The translations under genes and the position numbers were made by a program. From Psoroptes ovis (taxonomy: Eukaryota; Arthropoda; Arachnida; Sarcoptiformes; Psoroptidae), in contig PQWQ01000003.1 in the NCBI GenBank assembly GCA_002943765.1, positions 868,001 to 932,000 on the forward strand: a stretch of 64,000 bases of DNA. The letters are read 5' to 3'. The notes beneath the pieces are model-generated. The model had not been told where the DNA came from, ran no database searches, and was given only the letters and a program-made list of their open reading frames with translations. Position 1 is the stretch's first letter; every line of letters starts with the position of its first letter. Shown here in pieces: positions 13,346 to 24,000 of this stretch.

Positions 13346-13837
13346 TAAATGATTGATTTTCAATTATTTTTAATCGAACAAAAAGAAATTTCATATATCA
13401 AGTTTGAAATCGTCAAAAAAAAACATGCAAAGCGACCATAATTAAAATCAATAAACAAGACCTTTGATTATTATCTTATAGAAAAAAAAATTATCAATAA
13501 TGTTATTTAAACGAAGTAAACAACCAAGTAAATGGCCATGCAATATATCATCAATGATGCTTTAATCCGATTTAAATTAAAATAAAATGAAAAAAAATAT
13601 CATTTCAATGAATTTGTCAATGAACATATTTATTTCGAAAAATTATTTAAAGAAGAGAAAAGCATTATTTTAATATTTATTTAATATTTTTGATAATTTG
13701 ATATTTTTATTATGGAATCATTATTATCATTATGCATAACCTTCACAAAAAAGTGGACAAATTTGGAAAATTTTCCCATTCATTTACAGTTTTAATATTC
13801 ATTTTATTTCATTCATTTTCAAAAATAATTTGATCAT
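13346..13837. other. Intergenic: MGAT3-like 3' UTR and spacer
   Basis: AT-rich spacer with the AATAAA signal of the MGAT3-like gene at 13450-13455. Nothing else supportable was seen before the duplicated receptor block begins near 13838. Confidence 0.55.
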
Positions 13838-15935
13838 GTTAATTTTTTTTGAAAATATTTAATTATTTTTCATTTGAATCACTTTATTTAATCATGTCTC
13901 AATGAGAACATTTTCTTCAAATAAATGATGAAATTTTTCGATAAAATAATAATATCCATGTAAAATTCAGTATAAATAGTTCCAAATATTTAAATTTTGT
14001 AATGAAAAATAATTGACCACAAGTCATACCAAAATTATTTGTATGAATTTTTTGTATGAAAAGATTAAAACGTATCAATTTTAACGATGAATTTGTACGG
14101 TGATTAATCAAATTATAATATTTTCTTAATTTTCTATTATTTTCATTATTATTGAAATTAAAATGATGATATTGTTGTTGACCATTGAAATTCAATAATA
14201 TTTGCCAGCACACATGATTATAACTTGGAAAAAATGATAAACGTGAATAAAGGAGAGTGTTTGAGAAGAATACTGTAAATAGTAATGCACAGAATAATAT
14301 ATTATAAGAATTAAAATGTTTTTGTTGTTTATAGAACAATGACAGCATGATTATAGCTATTTTGGATGCTGTTTCAATTGCCAATATTATCACTGAACAT
14401 GAATGATTTGACAGTAATAGTTCATTATATAATTTATGATATTTCAAATGGAAATAACGAAAAAATACAACGTTTATTATTTTTATCTGTTTGACATTTA
14501 AATTTTTGGTGGTTTTTTTAATTATCAAGACAATCGATAATAATTCTTTGAATTTTAAACGGAAATATTCAATTATAAATATTAAATGCTTAAAGGATAT
14601 AAATAATTGTCTCACATTGTAATCAGTGTGCATCAATATGATAATCACAAATATGATGAATATAACCAGATTTAAGAATGCTATACGATTGATCAAATAT
14701 AATTTCAATACATTCACTGTGATCGTCAAAAAACCAATTAATAGGCCTGAATTTAAAATTTTCAATGAAAAATTAGAAAATATGTCTGCTATTGTTGTAA
14801 ATCTTGTTAAACTCAAGTGAGATTCTTTATTCAAATCAACTTGTTCTTCGGCAGGACAAAAATATTTAATCATGATGTCAAGAAAATAGCTCCTATATGA
14901 CACTATTTTTGTAATGAGATCAATCCAAATATATTCTAAGGCTAATAAATTCAATATAGCTGCAATATCTAGAATAAAAAATCCATTTATATCCAATATA
15001 TGATCCAAATCGTTCAATGTAATCGGTAATAATTTAATGTTGAACATCAATAAAATTAAGAATATGATTGTCATAATTGATAAAATAAAAAGCAATATTG
15101 ACCGCTTGAAATTGGCAATCGTCCAATTGATTTGTCTATTTTTATAATCGATTGCTTCAAAATCACAGCGTGCATTATATAGTTTAAATGATTCAAATGA
15201 GTCTTTCATCATTTTTTCTATTGATATCAATTCTGGGTCACGATATTTTTCGAGAAAAGATTTCAATAAAATTGATATTGATTTCATCGTTGAATGTAAT
15301 TGAATTCTACAAATAATTTTCGGTAAAACCACGAATCGCTTAACAAGTATTATTGTAGGTTGAAAACTTTAATGGTTTAAAATATTTTGAATAGTAATTG
15401 CATGAAAACTCTCTTACTGATCTATTTGCTCGGCGTTTTAAATTAAATAAAAAAATTCTAATCGAACGAATGAATGAAACTTTATATAAAAATGTTCAGC
15501 TAACTTTTGTTGACGATTTATAAATATTCATTGATTCAAAAATGATATTCAATATTCATCCTTCAATTCAAACATTTTTATCGATTCATTATTTATTATC
15601 TGATAAATGATTGTATATCAGAAATTTCATTTTATTTCAAATTGTTAATCGATCCAATAAGATTATTTATTAAGTTTTAGGCTCGATTTTTTATATTTTT
15701 ATCGATAATTTTTCAATTTTTCTGAAAAATTCGATGAGAAAAAATTACCATCGCTATGAAACTTATGAAGTTAATAATAACCAAAGTTATTCAAGCCAAT
15801 TTTGAGGATACGACCATTGAATTTATTGATTTTAGATCGAAGAAAAAGTTTTCAAATTTGAACGAAACCATTTCAAGAAATCTGATGGTAACTATTGATA
15901 ATCATCGGAGTTTGAACTTGAAAACATCAAAAAAA
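13838..15935. repeat. Left copy of a tandem segmental duplication
   Basis: This block matches 16361-18308 over the receptor coding region, over the ~75 nt beyond its stop codon (shared ATCATGTCTCAATGAGAACA stretch) and over several hundred nt upstream of its start (shared TTTTTATCGATTCATTAT and GGATCGAAGAAAAAGTTTTC-type tracts). Small indels distinguish the two copies. Boundaries are by eye. Confidence 0.7.
13917..15287 (-). CDS. Gustatory-receptor-like seven-transmembrane protein, copy 1
   Basis: A single-exon frame of 456 aa using the ATG at 15287. An earlier in-frame ATG (15332) adds 15 residues that have no coding counterpart in the sister gene, so I reject it. The protein has several strongly hydrophobic segments. 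Its C-terminus, FGMTCGQLFFITKFKYLELF with a following hydrophobic helix, has the arrangement of the last helix of arthropod gustatory receptors (Gr). These are ligand-gated cation channels in chemosensory neurons (family knowledge); the ligand is unknown. Most of the sequence is shared with the gene at 16443-17810, from which it is separated by about 1.1 kb. Other divergent 7TM families cannot be excluded by eye. Confidence 0.65.
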   Translation of the reverse strand: MKSISILLKSFLEKYRDPELISIEKMMKDSFESFKLYNARCDFEAIDYKNRQINWTIANFKRSILLFILSIMTIIFLILLMFNIKLLPITLNDLDHILDINGFFILDIAAILNLLALEYIWIDLITKIVSYRSYFLDIMIKYFCPAEEQVDLNKESHLSLTRFTTIADIFSNFSLKILNSGLLIGFLTITVNVLKLYLINRIAFLNLVIFIIFVIIILMHTDYNVRQLFISFKHLIFIIEYFRLKFKELLSIVLIIKKTTKNLNVKQIKIINVVFFRYFHLKYHKLYNELLLSNHSCSVIILAIETASKIAIIMLSLFYKQQKHFNSYNILFCALLFTVFFSNTLLYSRLSFFPSYNHVCWQILLNFNGQQQYHHFNFNNNENNRKLRKYYNLINHRTNSSLKLIRFNLFIQKIHTNNFGMTCGQLFFITKFKYLELFILNFTWILLFYRKISSFI

Positions 15936-16007
15936 ATTTGTCTCCGAGAGACATTCAATAGATCTAGCCAATTTCCTATTAACAAAGAACAACGATTTCT
16001 TCCGTAA
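15756..16007 (+). pseudogene. Possible coding remnant upstream of receptor copy 1
   Basis: An 83-codon plus-strand frame with IEFIDFRSKKKFSN. The homologous position of the right-hand duplicate (about 18195-18328) encodes a related stretch, IEIIAFGSKKKFSNSYQTIL, in a frame broken further upstream. Conservation of the peptide in two diverging copies hints at a former coding sequence, but it may equally be shared non-coding DNA. I do not recognise the family. Confidence 0.2.
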
Positions 16008-16009
16008 TT

Positions 16010-16330
16010 CCGAGGCAAGATAATTATAAACTATTTCTATCTTTCTCAGTAACCGCTAGGAAATGTAAGGAAAATTGAGTCAACACAGCATCCCAATACT
16101 ATCTCAGTATGATTCCTCGTTTCGAAATTTTGCTAATAACAAAATCGCTAATCGAAAGATTTGGTAAATCTTGGCAAAAGAACGAGCCATCTAATCGTAG
16201 CGACCTGTAGTGTTATTTTCATAAAAACGTCGCATGAATCGGCAGATTGCCAGAGATTAAACAAGAACCAAATGATTTTCATTCCCTGGCAATGAAGATT
16301 TTTAGCGGATGAGATTGGTATTCATTTTAT
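16010..16330. other. Unique, less AT-rich spacer between the duplicated receptor blocks
   Basis: About 320 nt of noticeably higher GC than its surroundings (for example around 16050-16280) with no open frame. It is absent from the right-hand block. It may be a decayed mobile-element fragment or the breakpoint filler of the duplication. Confidence 0.35.
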
Positions 16331-16360
16331 GTCATTTATTTCTGAAAATAATTTCAACAG

Positions 16361-18308
16361 GTTAATTTTTTTTTAAATATTTAATTATTTTTCATTTAAA
16401 TCACTTTCTTTATTCAATCATGTCTCAATGAGAACATTTTCTTCAAATAAATGATGAAATTTTTCGATAAAATAATAATGTCCATGTAAAATTCAATATA
16501 AATAGTTCCAAATATTTATATTTTGTAATGAAAAATAATTTACCACAAGTCATACCAAAATTATTTGTTTGAATTTTTTGTAGGAAAAAATTGAAACGTA
16601 TCAATTTAACCGATGAATTTGGATAGTAATTGATCAAATTATAATATTTTCTGCATTTTCTATTATTTGAATTATTGTTCAAATTAAAATGATGATATTG
16701 TTGTTGACCATTGAAATTCAATAATATTTGCCAACATACATGATTATAACTTGGAAATAATGATAAACGTGAATAAATGATGGTGTTCAAAAAAAATGCT
16801 GTCAAAAAAAATGAAGAGAATAATAAATTATAAGAATTGAAATGTTTTTGTTTAATAAACAATGACAAGTTAATTATAGCTATTTTGGATGCTGATTCGA
16901 TTGCCAATATTATCTCTGAACATGAATAATTAGATAGTAATAGTTCATTATATAATTTATGATAATTCAAATGGAAATAATGGAAAAAAACATAATCTAT
17001 TATTTTGATCTGTTTGACATTCAAATTTTTAGTGGATTTTTTTATCATCATAACAATTGATAATAATTGTTTGAATTTTAAACGGAAATATTCGATTATA
17101 AATATTAAATGCTTAAATGATATGAATATTTGTCTCACAGTGAAATCAGTATGCATGAATGTCATAATCACTGATATGATAAATGCAATTATATTCAAGA
17201 ATGTAATACGACTGATCCAATATAATTTCAATACATACACTGTGATAACCAAAAAACCAATAAACAACCCAAAATTCAAAATTTTTAATGAAAAATTAGC
17301 AAATGTGTCTGCTATTGTTGTAAATCTTGTCAAACTTAAGTGAGATTCTTTATTCAAATTAATTTGTTCTTTGGGATGACAAATATATTTAATCAAAACA
17401 TCGATAAAATAACAGCGATATGTCACTGTTTTTAGAATGATACCAAACCAGACATAATCCAAGACTGTTAAATCTAATATCGCTGAAATGTCCATAAGAA
17501 AAAATCTATTCATGTCAAATATATCATCTAAATCGTTCGCTGTGATAGGTAGTAATTTATTTTTGAACATCAACAAAATTAAGAATGTGTTCGTCATAAT
17601 TGATGAAATCGAAACCAATATTGATCGTTTGAAATTGTCAATTGTCCAATTGATTTGTCTATTTTTATAATCGATTGCTTCAAAATCACATCGTGCATTA
17701 TATAGTTTGAATGATTCAAATGAATCTTTCATCATTTTTTCTATTGATATCAATTCTGGTTCACGATATTTTTTGAGAAAAGATTTTAATAAAACTCTGA
17801 TAGTTTTCATTGTTGTATGTGATTGAATGTTGCAAACAATTTTTTATGAAACCAAGTATCACTTATTGTAAGGTTTAAATTTGAATATTTTAAAATATTT
17901 TAATTTTGAATAATAATATTCTAAATTCTTCAGATGAAACATTTTTATCGATTCATTATCTATTATCTGATAAATCATTGTTTATCTGAAATTCCATTTT
18001 ATTTTAAATTATTAATCGATCCAATAAAATGAGAATTAAGTTTTCGATTCGATTTTTGAATTTTTAACAAGTATTTTTAGATTTGTCTGAAATATACAAT
18101 GAAAAAAATTAGTATCGTTATGAAATTTATCAGGTAAACACTATCAAAGTTATTCAAAATAATTTAAATATTACTTTAAATCAGATTACAACCATTGAAA
18201 TTATTGCTTTTGGATCGAAGAAAAAGTTTTCGAATTCATATCAAACCATTTTAGAAAAATTGATGGAAATTCATGATAATGATCGGAATTTGAGCTTGGA
18301 AACATTGA
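16361..18308. repeat. Right copy of the tandem segmental duplication
   Basis: Direct-orientation counterpart of 13838-15935. It contains the second receptor gene and its 5' and 3' flanks. The upstream flank is shorter than in the left copy. It ends near a run of about 22 T residues at 18332-18353. Confidence 0.7.
16443..17810 (-). CDS. Gustatory-receptor-like seven-transmembrane protein, copy 2
   Basis: A single-exon frame of 455 aa starting MKTIRVLLKSFLKKYREPEL, collinear with the copy at 13917-15287 from its first Met to the shared terminal KISSFI. The C-terminal FGMTCGKLFFITKYKYLELF motif and following helix resemble the last segment of Gr proteins. Both frames are intact, and differences are scattered substitutions concentrated in the hydrophobic helices, so both copies look like functional paralogues. 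The family assignment carries the same caveats as copy 1. No introns are needed to keep the frame. Confidence 0.65.
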   Translation of the reverse strand: MKTIRVLLKSFLKKYREPELISIEKMMKDSFESFKLYNARCDFEAIDYKNRQINWTIDNFKRSILVSISSIMTNTFLILLMFKNKLLPITANDLDDIFDMNRFFLMDISAILDLTVLDYVWFGIILKTVTYRCYFIDVLIKYICHPKEQINLNKESHLSLTRFTTIADTFANFSLKILNFGLFIGFLVITVYVLKLYWISRITFLNIIAFIISVIMTFMHTDFTVRQIFISFKHLIFIIEYFRLKFKQLLSIVMMIKKSTKNLNVKQIKIIDYVFFHYFHLNYHKLYNELLLSNYSCSEIILAIESASKIAIINLSLFIKQKHFNSYNLLFSSFFLTAFFLNTIIYSRLSLFPSYNHVCWQILLNFNGQQQYHHFNLNNNSNNRKCRKYYNLINYYPNSSVKLIRFNFFLQKIQTNNFGMTCGKLFFITKYKYLELFILNFTWTLLFYRKISSFI

Positions 18309-18573
18309 TCTCATTTCCTTTTGTTTGATTTTTTTTTTTTTTTTTTTTTTTTTTGAATGGAAGATTAACAAAATATTGATTCTTTCCGTTAATAGATAAA
18401 GTCTTTGTGTTTGTTAAATAAAATTATCATGTTGTCAATGGTAACGATTAATGATTTTATAATTGTTCTAGCAGCGTAGTTAATTGCTTAGAGGCGTTTT
18501 ATCGATTTTTTTTTTGCGTTTTGAAATTTCTATATTTAAACATCTTCGATGAATACGATTGAATTAAAAAAAA
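17811..18573. other. Spacer with the duplicated 5' flank and a long T-run
   Basis: The first ~500 nt are the duplicated upstream flank of receptor copy 2, including the short IEIIAFGSKKKFSN-type frame near 18195-18328. A run of about 22 T residues lies at 18332-18353. The last 200 nt are the presumed 5' region of the pseudokinase gene. Confidence 0.5.
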
Positions 18574-19950
18574 ATGACCAATAATCAAAATGATAATTAT
18601 GATAACATTGAATTAATTGATTATGAATATTATGAATGTAAACCAGCATATGATGCTACAAACAACAATGATTTATTATTAGATCAATTTTCAATCATAT
18701 CATCACTGGATAATTGTATATTTAAAATACCTAAACATTATGATGAATTAATCTATTTAAGTTCTGGTTACAAGTCAATAAATTGTGCTGCACGCAATTG
18801 TTTTACAAATGAGATGATAATGATAAAAAAGTTCTATACAAATGATCCTAATCAACCAAATAATCAATCATCATCAAAATCATCAACAATGGAGACATTA
18901 TTCATCAAAAATGATTATTTTTATCACGAAATATATAAAGAATTTCGTATGATGACTATCTTTAATCATACAAATATAATGTCATTATATGACGCTTTCA
19001 TTGTTGGAAAATCTTCAAAAATATTTGATATCTATTTTGTAACTGAATTATTTGACTATGATTTAACAATAATATTATCTGAATATAATCTTAATGATGC
19101 GGAAATGTCAAATATTTTATTTCAAATTTTCAACGGGTTACATTATCTTCATCATAACAATATTGTACATGGTAATTTGAATCCATCAAATATTGTTTTA
19201 CGTTTTAATCAATGTAGAAAAGATTTCGATGTTAAATTGATAAATTTCACTAAAAATTTGCATAAAACCAATTTCTCGATGGATATTTGGTCAATCGGTT
19301 TGATCATGATTGAATTATTGAAAAAACAGCAAAATTTCATCGAATATAATCATGATGATATTGAAATACTGCAAGAATGGACTACTATCGAATCAGTACT
19401 CATTGATTGTAACAATGTTGAAAAAGTAATAATCGAGAAAAAACCACTAAAAAAACGTTTGCTGCAAAGTATACAGAAAATTCTGAAGAAAAATCCAAAA
19501 AAATTAAAATATAATAGTGGTGATTATACCGATGATCATGATTATTATCAAGAATTAACAGCCACAAATGCAATCAACAACAATGATGATATCACCACCA
19601 ATAATGAGAATGCGCAAAATTTATTGGAAAAAATTTTAAATATAAATTCAAATCAACGAATAACGATTGATGAAGCGATAAAACATACATATTTTTCATT
19701 ATATAACTCATTATCGAATGATGAACATGATTGTCAAGATCAACATGAAAATGATGATATATCAATGATTTATGATCATAATGAAGATAACAATCATACT
19801 AATTTGAATAATATTACACCAATTGCCAAAGTCAAAATCGATGTTCATGATGATGCAAATAAACAAAATGATTGGAAATGTTTATTATTCAATGAGATAT
19901 GTTCATATCATCAGCGTAAACAACAACAACAACAAAAACAGCACCGATAA
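18574..19950 (+). CDS. JNK-derived MAP-kinase-like pseudokinase, single exon
   Basis: 458 aa without introns. From residue 49 it follows JNK: FKIPKHYDELIYLSSGYKSI (N-lobe), MIMIKKF (ATP-binding Lys kept, about 85), EIYKEFRMM (helix C Glu kept), FDIYFVTELFDYDL, ILFQIFNGLHYLH. Then the catalytic motifs fail: HRD is HGN (199-201), DLKPSN is NLNPSN and DFG is NFT (224-226). The activation loop with TxY and the APE motif is missing; the chain runs from NFTKNLHKT straight to MDIWSIGLIMIELL. A disordered Asn/Asp-rich insert follows. The C-lobe returns with LLEKILNINSNQRITIDEAI and a JNK-like tail (KQNDWKCLLFNEI). It cannot be an ordinary protein kinase; a scaffold or decoy role in JNK signalling is only inference. 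The lack of introns suggests a retrocopy origin. The frame is fully open, which argues against simple decay. Confidence 0.8.
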   Translation: MTNNQNDNYDNIELIDYEYYECKPAYDATNNNDLLLDQFSIISSLDNCIFKIPKHYDELIYLSSGYKSINCAARNCFTNEMIMIKKFYTNDPNQPNNQSSSKSSTMETLFIKNDYFYHEIYKEFRMMTIFNHTNIMSLYDAFIVGKSSKIFDIYFVTELFDYDLTIILSEYNLNDAEMSNILFQIFNGLHYLHHNNIVHGNLNPSNIVLRFNQCRKDFDVKLINFTKNLHKTNFSMDIWSIGLIMIELLKKQQNFIEYNHDDIEILQEWTTIESVLIDCNNVEKVIIEKKPLKKRLLQSIQKILKKNPKKLKYNSGDYTDDHDYYQELTATNAINNNDDITTNNENAQNLLEKILNINSNQRITIDEAIKHTYFSLYNSLSNDEHDCQDQHENDDISMIYDHNEDNNHTNLNNITPIAKVKIDVHDDANKQNDWKCLLFNEICSYHQRKQQQQQKQHR

Positions 19951-20860
19951 TTGCATTGAAAACATATCCACATAATATGCCAGCGAAGAGGAAAAAATGA
20001 AAAAAAGTTGATTTAATTCAAATCATTCATTTTGAATATTCATTCATTCATACAAATGGCAAACATAATGAAAACAATACAGGAACAACAATAACATTGG
20101 CGATAGATTGAAATCATATATCACGTTTTAAATTTCAAATGTTTAGCCAAATAATCATCAGACGATCAACCGAAATCAGAAAATCACATCTCTTGTTGTT
20201 CAAAAGCAACAAAATGAATGCAAATCCAAAAGAGTGCGAAGGAGAGGAAAATACACGATTTTCATTCTTTAAAATTGATCAAATTTGATCAAATCTGATC
20301 AAAATTGATCAAATTTCAAATGATAAAAAGTGTAAAAACATTGAAATATCTGATGATATTCAATGTACTGATGATTGTATCATCATTAAACAATGATAAT
20401 TATAATAATTTTCATTATCAACTCGCTTATTTGTAATGTAAAACCATGTTATCTCAATTTTAAAATCAATTTTACAAATATTTTTTAATGAAAAATTTTC
20501 AAAAAACGATTCAATTCAAAAAATAAATGATTGAAACAATATATTATGATTGTGAAGAAAATCATTTACGTGATGATTATTATCGATTCGAGCAATTGAA
20601 TATATTCAAAAATTCAAATTGAATCAACAAGTGTTTCAAAACGAACACAGCATGCATTTGATCTAATCATTCAGATTTGATCATTTGGATTTTATTCGAT
20701 TTGATTTGACCATTATCATCATCATCATCATCATCGAAAAATGAAAAATCTTGAAAATCTTCTTCTCCGTCTTCATCTTAATATTTGAATGTCATTTTTA
20801 TTTTTATTTCAATATTTTGAAATAATGTCGATTATTTTGTTGATTATACAATTTTCAAAG
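19951..20860. other. Intergenic DNA upstream of the LINE insertion
   Basis: Holds the pseudokinase 3' UTR and AT-rich spacer. It includes the 10-bp periodic GATC array at 20273-20316 and a CAT run at 20715-20735. No gene seen. Confidence 0.5.
20273..20316. repeat. Four-unit 10-bp tandem array (TTGATCAAAT-like)
   Basis: GATC occurs at 20277, 20287, 20297 and 20307, exactly 10 bp apart. Each GATC is flanked by T-rich or A-rich sequence, so every unit is itself nearly palindromic. Confidence 0.7.
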
Positions 20861-21023
20861 TAATAATAATAATAATAATAAATAAATAAAATTTTGGGAT
20901 TAATGATGATGCGAAGTCAATAAGACTATGGCATCAGTGTTAAAATTACAATGCTAGTGTGAAGTTATTATATTGTTCAGAAACGATGTACTCGTATAAA
21001 CAAATTTTGTGTATGTATGTATT

Positions 21024-24000
21024 TTAATGTTGTGAGTTATTGTGTATTATGTTGTGTGTGATATATTTACAGAATTGTGTGAGTTTTGCATAATTGTGTT
21101 TGTTTGTAAGTGTAATTGTATCATTAAAGAGAATTGTTCGTGTGTGTTGTGTTAGTGGACAATGTAGTAATAAGTGTAAAGATGTTTGTGTTGTACCGCA
21201 TGGGCATAGTGGAGAAGTGTGTTGTGTGGGGTTAATTCTGTGGAGGAATTCCTTGAAAGGACCATGGTTTGTTATGAATGGTGTGGTGTATTTGTTTGTG
21301 TTGAAGTCTTTTGGAACTCCATTTGGGAAAAAGAATCGAAATGTATTATTTGTGTTGTGTATGTATTGTTGTAGGGTGTTCATGTCTGCGTTGTTTACTG
21401 CTTCTTTCCGTGTGTTGAAGGTGTCTGTGTGTGGTGTGTGTAGGTGATTGTATATTTTGTCTGTCAGGATAGGTGTACGGGCTAATAGGTGAATACATGA
21501 TGATGGTGTTGTCTTGTAAGCGTGTACACATCGTAGAAGAATGTTGTATTGTAGCGTATTTAATTTTTTCTTACTATTATTATTTATAAATGGGTACCAT
21601 ATTTCCTTGCCATAAGAGATGGCTGGGTAGATAATTGATTTATAAATGATAAGCCTCTTACGAGAGTCTATCCCTGATGTTCTTGTACAATAAGCAAATA
21701 ATGCTTGTTTTATCCTCGTGCATTTTTCGATTGATTTTTGTATATGGAAATTGAAATCAATTTTATTACGGTTACGATGATGTTTAAAATAGACACCGAG
21801 AATTTTAACTGATTCGATCGGATTCACAAGTAAATTATTGAACGACAATGGGTTTCGTGAACCACTATGCAACAGTAGGACATTGGTTTTAGGTAAGCTT
21901 ATTTTTAATTTAACTTTGTCACACCAATCATGTATGTTTTTAAAGCATTCAATGATATTTTTGTTCAATACTTCAATATTGGGTCCTTTAACCACAAATG
22001 TTATGTCATCGGCATATGCAATGACCTCAGAATGTTCAGAGTCATAACTCTTCAGGAAATCGTTCAATAGTAAATTCCACAAAAATGGAGAGATTATAGA
22101 TCCTTGTGGACAGCCGTTGTTGGGGCGTTTGGATACAGTCGTTGAGGAGTATTTGAAAACTATTTCTCTATTTTCTAAGAATGATCTGATTAGCTGGATC
22201 AAGTATACTGGAAAATTGAATAAATCTAACTGTTGAATGATAGCAGGATGCCAGCAATTATCGAAAGCTCCTGAGATGTCAATGGCAATTATGGCAGCAT
22301 AGCTGCAATTTTTATATTGAATAGCAGTGTTTGTTATTGTCTGTAGGGCAGTTATTGTCGATTTACCAGGCATAAAGCCATGTTGACGAGAGCTCATTAT
22401 GTCATTGGATGATACATAGTTCATGAGATTTGTATTGATTATTCTTTCAAATATTTTACCGATATGAGATGTCAGGCAAATTGGCCTATATGATTTAGGT
22501 GTATAGTAGTCAGATTTGTGTGGTTTTTTTAATATGATTAACCAACTTTTTTTCCAGGATAATGGGTAGTAGCCTAATTCAATACATTTGTTAAATATTA
22601 TATTCAATATTGGGACAATTTTCGAGTTTAAATGGCTAATCATGTTATTACTGATGAAATCAGGGCCTGGAGCCTTCTTAACATTCAATCTTTTTATTAT
22701 AGATAGGATTTTGTCCTCATCGCACGAAAAGCTATCCGTATTTATCAAATTAGGTCGATAATTTCTGATTTCAGAGTTTTGATGGTTATCATTATGCTGG
22801 ACATCATCTGGAAATAAATTGACCAGTAGTTCTGATATATTGTTTTTTAGTTCCAACGGAGGAACGTTAAAAATTGGTAATTCATTCGACGTTGGATTTA
22901 GTTTGTTTTTAATTAGTTTGAATGTATGTCCGTAAGGAGACTTGTTTTCCTTTTCTTCAATAAAGGTCTTCCAGCTCAAGTTTCTAGCTTTTTTAATTTC
23001 GTAAATGTATTTGTTTCTTATTGTTGTATATATATTTTTACTGATTCTTGGTGTTGCGGTGTTTTTATGTCGAAAGTACAAATTTCTTACGTAATGAAAA
23101 TGTGTCTTAAGAAGTTCAAGATGTTTGTTCCACCAGTGGTAAGGATTGTATTTTATATATTTACTTTTAGGTGGCAAGGAGGTATATGCAGCCTCTAATA
23201 TGAGTGAGGTCATGTGATCGATCACAGAATCAATTTCGTTTGTGTTTGTGATATTGATTGCTGATTGTGTAAGTAAATCAAGTTTTGTATGGTCAAACGA
23301 ATCTTTGAAAGAGTCCCAATTCGCTTTTTTCTCATTGAATAGCCATGTGGAATGAATTACATTTGAAAGGAATTGATCTTTTGAGAGACAAATATCAAAG
23401 ATAATGCAGTTGTGATCGGTCAGGTTCGTGCATGCAATATTTGTCCAATTTTTGATAAGGTTATGAGCTTGTGTGTTGGTTAGAGTGAGATCAATTATGC
23501 TAGAGTTGCGACAAGTTGGTGTCTTATTGTTATGAATCAACAGGTCATTATTCTGGATTAAGTTTTTGAATGTGTGACCGTTTTTATTTGTTATTTTGTC
23601 ATACCATATGGTGCTACGAGAGTTGAAGTCGCCGCAAATGAATATCGGAAGATCCGAGTATTTTACGAGTAGTGATTCAATGAAGTTTATATGATCACCA
23701 TTCATTTCGTTTGGACGTATGTAAAAGTTTGAGATGATTATTGGTTTTGTGTTGGTGAAAATCATTGTAGAGGTCGTATATGAGTTTGATATGTCTGGTA
23801 AGAATTTATACGATATATTTTTGCTTATGACAACTGTAGCGCAATCTGCATCAATTGAGGGTTCATGGTGCAAAATTTTACTTTTCAAGTCAAAAATAAT
23901 TTGATTGCCAAATTTACATGGTTCTTGTAATAATATTAAATCTACACCAAATTTGCTAATATTGTTTTTGATTTCGTTCGTTGCCAAGGAACTTTTAGCT

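Noticed and set aside
15288..15332. Upstream ATG extending the first receptor by 15 residues
   Set aside because: The sister gene has no coding equivalent there; both proteins align from the Met at 15287 and 17810.
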